A stretch of 64,000 nt of DNA from Nostoc sp. KVJ3 (lineage in GTDB: Bacteria > Cyanobacteriota > Cyanobacteriia > Cyanobacteriales > Nostocaceae): positions 1,922,001 through 1,986,000 of the forward strand of contig NZ_WWFG01000002.1 in assembly GCF_026127265.1 (NCBI RefSeq), given 5' to 3'. The position numbers were made by a program, and so were the translations under genes. This document shows positions 17,353 to 25,199 of this stretch, piece by piece. Numbering within the stretch: position 1 is the first letter of the stretch; every line of letters begins with the position of its first letter. The notes under the pieces are model-generated. The model did no database searches. It saw only the letters and a program-made list of their open reading frames with translations, and was not told where the DNA came from.

Positions 17353-17472
17353 TATCATATTAGTTTGATTACTTATTAAACCCGAAGAACTCCACCCCGC
17401 CAAAGTTGTGCTTTAGCTCCCCTGGGTTGGGGGTGAGGTTCTTTTATTATGGGTAATTTGGCGGATATGATA

Positions 17473-19338
17473 TTACGAATTACCTAGTGGTTTAACCTGA
17501 CTTAACAAACTGTGCAGTTTTTCGCCTTCAATGACTTCTGTTTCTAAGAGTTGAGTTGCGATCGCTTCTAACAAGTCTCGATTCTGTCTGAGAATCTCTA
17601 GGGCTTGTTCGTGGGCTGTTTCCACAATTTCCTTGACTTCGCTATCAATGGCTTTTGATGTCTCTTCACTCACCGCCCGCCGGGGATTAGCCCCACCATT
17701 ACCCAAAAACATCGATTGTTGTCCTTGTTGGTAAGCCAGTGGCCCTAAGACTTTGCTCATACCATAAGATGTTACCATCCGTTCTGCTAAGTCAGTTGCT
17801 CGTTGCAAATCGTTGGAAGCACCAGTTGTAATACTGTTAAACACAATCTCTTCGGCGGAACGTCCACCTAACAGAGTCGCAATTTGACCCCGCAATTCTT
17901 CTTCATTCATCAAAAAGCGGTCTTCAGTTGGTAATTGCAGAGTGTAGCCCAAAGCAGCCATCCCACGGGGAATAATCGAAATCTTTTCTACACGACCGTT
18001 TCCTGTGGTTAGCGCCCCGACCATTGCGTGACCAACTTCATGATATGCAACAATCTTTTTCTCAGTCTCGTTCATGACGCGACTCTTTTTCTCTAAACCA
18101 GCGACTACCCGCTCAATTGCTTCGGCGAAGTCTTCTTGAGCAACACTTTCACGCAGATTACGAGCAGCCAATAATGCGGCTTCATTGACCAAGTTTGCCA
18201 AATCTGCACCAGCAAAACCAGGAGTCCGAGTAGCGATCGCTTTTAAATTTACATCATCTCCTAATTTTACCTTTTGAGCGTGAATCTTGAGAATTGCTTC
18301 CCGACCAGATAAATCAGGACGGTCTACCAACACTTGGCGGTCAAAGCGGCCTGGACGCAACAATGCAGAGTCAAGGCTTTCGGGGCGGTTAGTAGCAGCT
18401 AGGACAATTACCGTTGCATCCCCAGCCGCAAACCCGTCCATCTCTGTTAGTAACTGGTTGAGGGTCTGTTCTCGCTCATCGTTACCACCGTAGAAGCCGT
18501 TACTGCTACGAGATTTACCGATCGCATCTAATTCATCAATAAATATAATACAAGGAGCCTGTTTCTTGGCTTGCTCAAATAAATCCCGCACTCTGGAAGA
18601 ACCTACACCCACAAACAATTCCACAAACTCGGAACCAGAGATACTAAAGAATGGAACACCTGCTTCTCCTGCTACAGCTTTCGCTAAAAGTGTCTTACCA
18701 GTACCCGGAGGCCCAACCAATAACACACCTTTGGGAATCCTCGCACCAATTTGGGTAAATCGTCCTGGAGTCTTGAGAAAATCTACAATTTCTACTAACT
18801 CAGTTTTCGCTTCCTCTACCCCAGCCACATCTGCAAAGGTAATTTTAGCTGATTCACCTTCAACGTAAACCTTAGCTTTGCTCTTACCAATAGAAAGCGC
18901 ACCTTGGGGGCCACCGCCACCACCACGGGCAAGAAAGAACTGCCAAATCCCAATAAAAATCAGTGGGGGAATCACCCAACTTAAGAGGGTTGTAATCCAA
19001 GTATTCTTGGGTGGAGGTGTAGCTGCAAACTCAACTCCCTTTTGTTCTAGCAGCTTGGGTAACTCTAAATCAAAAATTGGTGTAGTTGCAAACACCTGTC
19101 CCGGCTCGGCATTTTCTGTTTTTAGTTCGTAGAGAATCTGATTTTGACCAACGGAAACGCGGTTGACTTCCCCTTCTTGTACTTGATGAATAAATAAGCT
19201 ATAGGGAACACCAGCAGGGCCAGAAGCAAATAAACCAGGTAAAAATATATTCAAAAGCAGAAATAGCCCTGATACTGCCAGTAATATATTTGCAACGATC
19301 CGAAACCGAGGTGACTTAGGTTGTTCTTTAATTGCCAT
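17473..19338 (-). CDS. ftsH: ATP-dependent zinc metalloprotease FtsH (FtsH4 type)
   Basis: 621 residues from ATG 19338 (MAIKEQPKSPRF); a TTG at 19353 would add five residues, but the MAIK start agrees with my recollection of Synechocystis FtsH4. Two membrane helices flank a lumenal domain (residues ~15-35 and ~120-140). Next come the AAA module with Walker A GPPGTGKT, Walker B IIFIDELDAIG and arginine fingers in RPGRFDR, and then the protease domain with zinc site HEVGH. FtsH hexamers in the thylakoid or plasma membrane degrade damaged or unassembled membrane proteins. Upstream lies the DUF2949 gene on the same strand, 92 bases away. Confidence 0.96.
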   Translation of the reverse strand: MAIKEQPKSPRFRIVANILLAVSGLFLLLNIFLPGLFASGPAGVPYSLFIHQVQEGEVNRVSVGQNQILYELKTENAEPGQVFATTPIFDLELPKLLEQKGVEFAATPPPKNTWITTLLSWVIPPLIFIGIWQFFLARGGGGGPQGALSIGKSKAKVYVEGESAKITFADVAGVEEAKTELVEIVDFLKTPGRFTQIGARIPKGVLLVGPPGTGKTLLAKAVAGEAGVPFFSISGSEFVELFVGVGSSRVRDLFEQAKKQAPCIIFIDELDAIGKSRSSNGFYGGNDEREQTLNQLLTEMDGFAAGDATVIVLAATNRPESLDSALLRPGRFDRQVLVDRPDLSGREAILKIHAQKVKLGDDVNLKAIATRTPGFAGADLANLVNEAALLAARNLRESVAQEDFAEAIERVVAGLEKKSRVMNETEKKIVAYHEVGHAMVGALTTGNGRVEKISIIPRGMAALGYTLQLPTEDRFLMNEEELRGQIATLLGGRSAEEIVFNSITTGASNDLQRATDLAERMVTSYGMSKVLGPLAYQQGQQSMFLGNGGANPRRAVSEETSKAIDSEVKEIVETAHEQALEILRQNRDLLEAIATQLLETEVIEGEKLHSLLSQVKPLGNS

Positions 19339-19429
19339 AGACGTTGTTACCAATCCTTAGAATGAAAACTTTTGAGAATGTGACTTTCTGGAAAAATCTG
19401 GTATTTCCAGTTCAGATATTTGAAGCAGC

Positions 19430-19615
19430 TTATACTGTTTCCAACCAATCAAAAATTTGGGCTAACTGATCCAGTGTTACTAGCCCATACTGCCAGAGAG
19501 TCATAGCCAGGAAGTTAGGGGTCTGTTCGCAATGTCGCAAAGCAAGAGAAATTGCTCCACCAGAAATACCCAACTCTTCCTCTAAAAAATGCACCAGTTG
19601 ATCTGTAGCTTTCAT
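19430..19615 (-). CDS. DUF2949 family protein
   Basis: 61 residues, MKATDQLVHFLEEELGIS..., matching the small cyanobacterial DUF2949 family (QTPNFLAMTLWQYGLVTLDQL core). Function unknown. I take the ATG at 19615; a TTG at 19630 would add five residues. Same strand as ftsH and possibly co-transcribed with it. Confidence 0.85.
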   Translation of the reverse strand: MKATDQLVHFLEEELGISGGAISLALRHCEQTPNFLAMTLWQYGLVTLDQLAQIFDWLETV

Positions 19616-20056
19616 CGCAATGTTAAACAATGTTAATTAAATCTTATTTATGAGAGAGTTGACTCGTTTGATGCAATATCCGGGTTACATCTCAAAGTTG
19701 TTCAGTTTGTCTCGATCCTTAAGAATACTACCTATTCTCATAATTTCTCCTCTTTAGCAATGTCTCAGCATTTTTATTTATGTAACTAAACTTAACAATT
19801 AAATTAATCTTTGGGAACTAACAAGCAAATACGGTTTACCGTACTCAAAGATAGGACTTACGCAAAACCTTAGCCAAAAGGAAAGATTTTCATTTTCCTT
19901 TTAGGGCAATTCATCTAGACGCGTATTAGTATGTCAAAGCAAGCTACGTGCAGCATCTCGGAGAAAAGCGAATACTCTACAAAAGGCTACACCAACACTT
20001 ACGCAATGATATTTTATAAATAAAAGGACAAGTTATCTTGACTGTTTCTGCAACTT
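19616..20056. other. Intergenic region upstream of DUF2949 gene
   Basis: AT-rich region with the promoter of the DUF2949 gene. Near 19853-19870 it carries an AGGACTTACGCAAAA end like that of the MITE family found at 42016, 52009, 60167 and 60758, but no matching second end is obvious. No gene. Confidence 0.4.
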
Positions 20057-20364
20057 CTATAGGAATCCCGTTTGATTTTTGTAACCAAACTAAGTATTTG
20101 TAGGGTGCGTTACGCTATCGCTAACGCACCAAATCTTTAAGAATGGTGCGTTACGAACTGCGTTCTAACACAACGCCAGTTGCTACAACGGAGGGAACCT
20201 CCCTTCGGGTTCACCAGTCGCCTACGGTGGGAAACCCGCCTACAGCGCTGGATTCACCGCAACGTACTGGCTCCCCTACAATAACTAATTTTGTTCAAAA
20301 ATCAATACTTTGGCCATTTTTTTGATTTGGCGAAGGTATTGAAAATCAAATATGATTCCTATAG
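20057..20364. mobile_element. 308-bp MITE-like element with terminal inverted repeats
   Basis: Left end CTATAGGAATCCCGTTTGAT and right end complementary to CTATAGGAATCATATTTGAT: 11 identical terminal bases, a 3-base mismatch, then a second identical block. Inside are the GGGTGCGTTA...TAACGCACC palindrome and further short palindromes. It has no transposase, and a 60-codon frame inside is repeat DNA. The right end recurs near 33578-33613 and 51975-52001. Confidence 0.6.
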
Positions 20365-20409
20365 TTTGATATCTTTTTAAGTGCCAACTAACCAGCATAA
20401 TCAATAAAT

Positions 20410-21639
20410 ATGAAAATTCAACAACTAATTACAAAATCACTCAGCTTATCTAATAATGCTATATCCTATTATGTAAGTCAGGAATTAGCAGCTATTTATC
20501 CGAAAAAAGTATTACTGGAAAGTAATGATAGTTCATTCAATTTAGAAAAATATGCTGAGGCTAACCTCTGCAAAATTCAATATGATGCTCATATCCATAA
20601 CCAGATACTTACTGGTTGGAATGGTATGGAAAACGAAATTTATAAACATACTGAAAATGCCAGTTTTGAAGTTTCGTGGCAAGGATACCAATTTGATATC
20701 CTCTTAATGAGTTGGCAAGAAGGTTATTGTAAAACTCGCTATTCCTGGATTTTGGCAGAGAGTACGGAAGTAGCAGAAAAGTTTTTCGCCGCAGTTTGTG
20801 ATTGGAACTCAGAAATTCGTGATGAGGTTTTAGTTTTTGAAGATGGTTATTGGGATAAAAATCCCGATCTATTCCAATCTATTAAAAGTGCAAACTTCGA
20901 CAATCTCATCTTGCATAGTAATCTTAAACAAGATATTCAAGATGACTTAATAAACTTCTTTGCATCCCGCGAAACTTACACAGATTATAGTGTTCCTTGG
21001 AAACGTGGTATTTTATTTATTGGTTCACCAGGAAATGGGAAAACCCATACAGTAAAAGCATTAATTAATCAAATGCAGCAGCCTTGCTTATATGTGAAAA
21101 GCTTTAAGTCTGAGTATGCTACTGATAGCGAAAATATCCGTCAAGTATTCAAACAAGCACGGCAATCTGCGCCTTGTATTTTGGTATTAGAAGATATTGA
21201 TTCTCTATTAAATGATGATAATCGTTCTTTCTTTTTAAATGAACTTGATGGTTTTGCCTCTAATCAAGGAATTGTCACCATTGCAACCACCAATCATCCA
21301 GACCGGTTAGATTCAGCAATTAGCGATCGCCCCAGCCGTTTTGACCGCAAATATCATTTTGAACTGCCAGCAATCCCAGAACGAGAAGCCTACATCACCT
21401 TATGGAACGATCAATTAAAAACTGCAATGCGCTTGTCTGAGGAGGCTGTGAGTCAGATTGTAGCATTAACTGAAGGCTTTTCTTTCGCCTACCTCAAAGA
21501 ACTATTTTTATCGTCAATGATTGGTTGGATAGGAACGATGGAAACTGGCACGCTAGAGAAAATTATGATTTCTCAAGTTGTAATTTTACGACAACAGATG
21601 AGCAGCACAACTGTTAGTGGTAAAGATTCAGAAAAGTAA
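20410..21639 (+). CDS. BCS1-like AAA ATPase
   Basis: 409 residues. The C-terminal half is an AAA module with Walker A GSPGNGKT (205-212), Walker B ILVLEDID (about 257-264), sensor 1 TTNHPDRLD and arginine residues in RPSRFDRKY. The order and sequence resemble the AAA domain of mitochondrial BCS1-type ATPases. The N-terminal ~190 residues (with VSWQGYQFDILLMSWQEGY) match no domain I recognise, and there is no membrane helix. Substrate unknown; probably a protein remodeller. It stands alone, just downstream of the MITE-like element at 20057-20364. Confidence 0.85.
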   Translation: MKIQQLITKSLSLSNNAISYYVSQELAAIYPKKVLLESNDSSFNLEKYAEANLCKIQYDAHIHNQILTGWNGMENEIYKHTENASFEVSWQGYQFDILLMSWQEGYCKTRYSWILAESTEVAEKFFAAVCDWNSEIRDEVLVFEDGYWDKNPDLFQSIKSANFDNLILHSNLKQDIQDDLINFFASRETYTDYSVPWKRGILFIGSPGNGKTHTVKALINQMQQPCLYVKSFKSEYATDSENIRQVFKQARQSAPCILVLEDIDSLLNDDNRSFFLNELDGFASNQGIVTIATTNHPDRLDSAISDRPSRFDRKYHFELPAIPEREAYITLWNDQLKTAMRLSEEAVSQIVALTEGFSFAYLKELFLSSMIGWIGTMETGTLEKIMISQVVILRQQMSSTTVSGKDSEK

Positions 21640-21727
21640 TTTGTGGGCAAGTTCAGATTACTAGGGAACTTCCAGATTTTTCTACTTCATTCGTGAGAGT
21701 TGCGCCAGACATGACTTTACATTGAGC

Positions 21728-22144
21728 CTATTCAAAAACATAATCTTGAGCTACTTTCCAATAGCGCGAGAACCGCTTTAGGTCAATATAGCCATTATAG
21801 TCAAAAAATGGTTTCACCTCTAACACTTCTACAGGTATAGAACCCTTTATTTTATTGCAGATATTATCAAACCGAGGACTGGGACTGTCGGCTGTGACAA
21901 CTATATTCGCATCATGTTCTTGAGCAAAAGCTAAAATTTCCTGTGCCACATCACCACGACGGATAACAACTGGTAACTCTAGTAAGCATTCGTAAATAAA
22001 CGTAAGGCGTTTAAGACTCAGTTGGCATTCCTTGATCAAAGCCTCATCCCAAATCCAAATAGCTGGTGCATCTGGGTATTTTTGCAGTGCAGGGTTATAT
22101 GGACTGAGACAGTCTCCATGTACCCAAACAATTGATTTACTCAT
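21728..22144 (-). CDS. Photolyase-type alpha/beta (antenna) domain, stand-alone
   Basis: 138 residues. The start, KSIVWVHGDCLSPYNPAL, corresponds to the IVWxRxDLRxxDNPAL start of the N-terminal Rossmann-like domain of DNA photolyases and cryptochromes. LLELPVVIRRGDVAQEILAFAQEH follows the same fold (antenna chromophore domain). It ends without the FAD-binding domain, which is encoded by the preceding gene on the same strand, only three bases upstream (22148-23002). The two probably form one heteromeric flavoprotein or act in trans. The order is opposite to a normal photolyase. Confidence 0.8.
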   Translation of the reverse strand: MSKSIVWVHGDCLSPYNPALQKYPDAPAIWIWDEALIKECQLSLKRLTFIYECLLELPVVIRRGDVAQEILAFAQEHDANIVVTADSPSPRFDNICNKIKGSIPVEVLEVKPFFDYNGYIDLKRFSRYWKVAQDYVFE

Positions 22145-22147
22145 TTT

Positions 22148-23002
22148 TCACCTTTTACCTTTATTTCCACGCTGCCAACTTTGGCTATTAGCTTGTTTGC
22201 TAAATTCCCCTTTAGGAAAAAGCCGCTGTTCTAATTCTTCATAGCTGCCTTCAAAATCGCAATGACCGTAAAGGGGACATTTCTGGCAATAAACGCTTTT
22301 GGTGTAGCGTTCTAAGTTTTCACGGTTGAAAAAATACGGTTTATGACTAAAAGTGCTAGCAACCCACTGCCAGGACATATTATTGCTAGCAGGATCTCCA
22401 TCTAAAAGATGTTCAAGAAACCACTTAGCTCCTACTTGCCAACGAATATGCCGCCAATGGACAATGTAAGCCGCTAGCCACATTCGGGCGTGGTTATGTA
22501 GATACCCAGTTTCTTTTAAGTCACGGCTAAAGCTGTCGATGCAAACTCTACCTGTGGTTCCTTGTCTGATATCTTGCGAAAATCTGGATGCATATTCAGC
22601 CACAGTATAACCAGTTTTATACTCTTCCTGGTCTTTCCAGATTTCATCCCCTAGCTTCACATACAATCTTTGCCAGTAATCGCGCCAGCCTAACTCATTG
22701 ATTAGTTTCATCGCATCATCTTGGTGCTGTACCCGTTCAAGGACATAATCTCGAATTTCTCGCAAACTCAAAACGCCATAACGGATATAAGGCGAAAGTC
22801 GTGTTACCGCACCTGTGAAAAAATTACGTGTTTGTGCGTAGCTTACTGGGTCGATTTTTTGCAGGGCTTTTTCTGCTGCTTTGCGTCCCCCGACGGTTTC
22901 GCTGATGTGGCGATCGCGTTCTGCTGCACCTGGGAATTGTTCGCGGAGGTAGGCTACCAACTCATCGCGGTTGGCAAAATCGCGTTGCATATCTTTAGAC
23001 AT
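22148..23002 (-). CDS. Photolyase/cryptochrome-like FAD-binding domain protein
   Basis: 284 residues from ATG 23002 (MSKDMQRDFANRD); a 54-base upstream extension is open but unlikely. This is the helical FAD-binding domain of photolyases without the N-terminal alpha/beta domain: SPYIRYGVLSLREI, ELGWRDYWQRL, KETGYLHNHARMW and MSWQWVASTFSHKPYFFN match canonical FAD and DNA contacts. Four cysteines, C154, C239, C242 and C248, have a long gap (85) followed by CxxC and a third Cys, much like the four [4Fe-4S] ligands of FeS-photolyases such as PhrB. An iron-sulfur cluster is therefore possible. It is followed after three bases by the alpha/beta-domain gene, so the pair is translationally coupled. 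Confidence 0.88.
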   Translation of the reverse strand: MSKDMQRDFANRDELVAYLREQFPGAAERDRHISETVGGRKAAEKALQKIDPVSYAQTRNFFTGAVTRLSPYIRYGVLSLREIRDYVLERVQHQDDAMKLINELGWRDYWQRLYVKLGDEIWKDQEEYKTGYTVAEYASRFSQDIRQGTTGRVCIDSFSRDLKETGYLHNHARMWLAAYIVHWRHIRWQVGAKWFLEHLLDGDPASNNMSWQWVASTFSHKPYFFNRENLERYTKSVYCQKCPLYGHCDFEGSYEELEQRLFPKGEFSKQANSQSWQRGNKGKR

Positions 23003-23120
23003 TATTAATTTAGATATCAGCATCCATGACACTGATGAATAAGAAAGTTTGCTCAATATATGTACAATTCTAAAGCGATGCTACGACGAGCTACGCTTAC
23101 ACAATCTATCACACCCCATT

Positions 23121-23612
23121 ATGAGCAACATTCCCCAAGCCGGACAACCAGCGCCAGATTTCTCTACACCTGACCAAAATGGCAATGCAGTCACTCTCGA
23201 CGACCTCAGCAGTCAGTGGGTTATCCTCTACTTTTACCCCAAAGATGATACACCAGGCTGTACCACCGAAGCCACAGATTTCACCGAGTTGTATCAAGAC
23301 TTCAGCGCACTGGGAGCAAAAATCTTAGGCGTAAGTCCAGATTCGGGTAAATCCCATTGTAAATTTATCAGCAAACATAACTTATCAATCACCCTATTGA
23401 GTGACCCAGAACATATTTTGACAGAAGCCTACGGTGCTTGGCGCTTAAAAAAATTTATGGGCAAAGAATATATGGGTGTGGCTCGGTCAACATTTCTCAT
23501 TTCATCTGATAAAATTATTGCCTATGCTTGGCCGAACGTAAAAGCCAAAGGTCATGCTCAGGCAGTTTTAACTAAATTACAGGAATTAGCAGCCACGGAA
23601 AGTCCCAAATGA
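23121..23612 (+). CDS. bcp: Peroxiredoxin PrxQ/Bcp
   Basis: 163 residues from ATG 23121 (MSNIPQAGQPAPDFSTPD). A thioredoxin-fold peroxidase that reduces H2O2 and organic peroxides. Peroxidatic Cys C47 sits in the motif PGCTTEA. The usual PrxQ resolving Cys five residues later is Thr (T52); instead C80 in SHCKF on helix 3 can serve, as in the alpha-3 subtype. An upstream in-frame extension to 23049 exists but overlaps the divergent promoter. Divergent from the photolyase pair. Confidence 0.93.
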   Translation: MSNIPQAGQPAPDFSTPDQNGNAVTLDDLSSQWVILYFYPKDDTPGCTTEATDFTELYQDFSALGAKILGVSPDSGKSHCKFISKHNLSITLLSDPEHILTEAYGAWRLKKFMGKEYMGVARSTFLISSDKIIAYAWPNVKAKGHAQAVLTKLQELAATESPK

Positions 23613-23685
23613 GTCATGCAAACACGATTGGATGTAGGCATAGTTACAGCAATGCTAGGTAAATAATATAGTAATAAAACAGGAT

Positions 23686-24075
23686 GTGAGTAGCCTATTT
23701 GAACAAGCAATTATCAACGCGCTGAACTCAGTCAATCCTCAAAAAGTTCTGGAAGGTAAAGTAGCTAATGCTATTATCCAGGCAGGGTTTGATTTAGTTA
23801 GTTTCAATAAAACAGTGGGTCTAAATGGCGAAATCGGTGAAATTGATGTGGAAACCACTAACGCTATCATCGAAGTAACAACCCAAACTGCTCGGAAGTT
23901 GAAGCAAGTTCAAAAATTGATATCAAACTCTGACTTGAATCCTTTGAAGAAGCCAGTTATTCTCTATGCACCTAATTACAAATTCACTCCGGCTCAAGAT
24001 ATCATCGCTACCGGCAGTTATGTAGTTTGCAGTCAAGGTGAATTATTAGAATTATTATCCATATTAGGAGCATAA
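23686..24075 (+). CDS. Small protein with PD-(D/E)XK nuclease-like motif
   Basis: 129 residues, GTG start at 23686 with ACAGGA just upstream. I do not recognise the family with certainty. The segment GLNGEIGEIDVETTNAIIEV resembles the core of restriction-endonuclease-like folds (E-x-D, then E-V), as found in Tox-REase toxins. The expected lysine of ExK is Thr (IEVTT), so activity is doubtful or the lysine has moved (K71 and K73 are near). Followed after three bases by a gene of equal size, suggesting a coupled two-gene unit (toxin/antitoxin or toxin/immunity), which is inference. Confidence 0.65.
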   Translation: MSSLFEQAIINALNSVNPQKVLEGKVANAIIQAGFDLVSFNKTVGLNGEIGEIDVETTNAIIEVTTQTARKLKQVQKLISNSDLNPLKKPVILYAPNYKFTPAQDIIATGSYVVCSQGELLELLSILGA

Positions 24076-24078
24076 GTC

Positions 24079-24474
24079 ATGCCAGAATCAATTTCCCTAA
24101 TTTCTAGTGCTGAGATTAAACCAGGAGAATTTTTGAGTTTTCTGCAATATTCGGGAGTATTACTACATCCAGATAATGTATATGATGGGCGTATTTCTAG
24201 AGACAATACTCATGTTTGGGTTGTTTTAGATAACACTGAATTAAAAAACTTTAACACTGATGAGATTGAACTCATAACTCAGAAGCTTACAGCTAAACCT
24301 CAGACTCACATTCTACTTGATGTGAGCAAGACTTCAGGAAGTGAGCAATTAGCCCTAGAGTTTGCGTGTAAGTTTGCCAAAAAATGGTCTTGTGTTGTCT
24401 ATGATTCAAGTCAAAGAGTCTACTCAGAACAAGAATTGTTAGGGTTATGCCAAACAAAATTAGGTTTTGTTTAG
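24079..24474 (+). CDS. Unknown protein, partner of the preceding small gene
   Basis: 131 residues, ATG three bases after the previous stop, so translation is probably coupled. No family recognised. The sequence alternates beta- and alpha-type segments (HVWVVLDNTEL, HILLDVSKTSG, WSCVVYDSSQRVYSEQEL) and has no membrane helix, so it is a small soluble alpha/beta protein. By position it might be an immunity or antitoxin partner of the nuclease-like protein. Confidence 0.6.
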   Translation: MPESISLISSAEIKPGEFLSFLQYSGVLLHPDNVYDGRISRDNTHVWVVLDNTELKNFNTDEIELITQKLTAKPQTHILLDVSKTSGSEQLALEFACKFAKKWSCVVYDSSQRVYSEQELLGLCQTKLGFV

Positions 24475-24567
24475 GAAAACTTTTAAGTTAATTATCTTTT
24501 CTCTTCATAATGTAGACTAATACTGGAGCAGTGTCATAATAGTTACACTAAATCTTTGAAATAAATT

Positions 24568-25194
24568 ATGGTTCAATTTATCCAAGCAAAAAATGTCGGG
24601 CTTGCTTATCTGGAAGAAAGATTTGGTCTACAGTTAGCCGAAGAGGAGGCGTTCTTTATAGAATGGTTTGAGAATTTACCGGAAATTACAGATTTAGAAA
24701 AGCAAGATTTAGACAGAGTAAAACTTCATTTTCTCCGTTTAGTCAAGCGTCCTCCTTTGTCAGAAGAAACAGTAAAATTAGTAGTTTTATCTCCTTTACT
24801 CAATTTAGCTGGATTTTATGATGAGCCTTTTTATATGAGAGGCGAGGAATCAATAAGAATTTCTGCGGAAGATGAAGGAGAAATTATTAGAGGTAGAATT
24901 GATGTTTTAGTTATTCAAGAACAATTCTGGTTGTTAGTAATTGAATCTAAAAGGTCTAGCTTTTCTCTTTTAGAAGCCATACCTCAAGCACTTGTTTATA
25001 TGTTGGCTAATCCTAATCAAGACAAACCTACTTTTGGATTAGTAACAAATGGTAGTGATTTTATTTTCCTCAAACTTACCAAACAAAATCAGCCAAGGTA
25101 TGCTATGTCTGAACAATTTACACTTTTAAAACGAAAAAATGAATTGTATCAAGTTCTAAGTGTATTAAAAAATTTGAGTCAAATTTTGAGTTAA
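24568..25194 (+). CDS. PD-(D/E)XK nuclease domain protein (HsdR N-terminal-like)
   Basis: 208 residues. The catalytic motif of restriction-like nucleases is complete: D112 (GRIDVLV), E126-S-K128 (VIESKR), followed by Q140-x3-Y144 (PQALVY). The QxxxY motif is typical of type I restriction HsdR and RecB-type nucleases. It is a stand-alone nuclease module without helicase, methylase or specificity genes nearby. Such singletons are frequent in cyanobacteria and their role is unknown; defence or DNA repair is possible. It ends five bases before the cysteine desulfurase start. Confidence 0.82.
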   Translation: MVQFIQAKNVGLAYLEERFGLQLAEEEAFFIEWFENLPEITDLEKQDLDRVKLHFLRLVKRPPLSEETVKLVVLSPLLNLAGFYDEPFYMRGEESIRISAEDEGEIIRGRIDVLVIQEQFWLLVIESKRSSFSLLEAIPQALVYMLANPNQDKPTFGLVTNGSDFIFLKLTKQNQPRYAMSEQFTLLKRKNELYQVLSVLKNLSQILS

Positions 25195-25199
25195 TAATT

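Noticed and set aside
20143..20325. 60-codon plus-strand frame
   Set aside because: Lies inside the inverted-repeat element; sequence is repeat-derived and low complexity.
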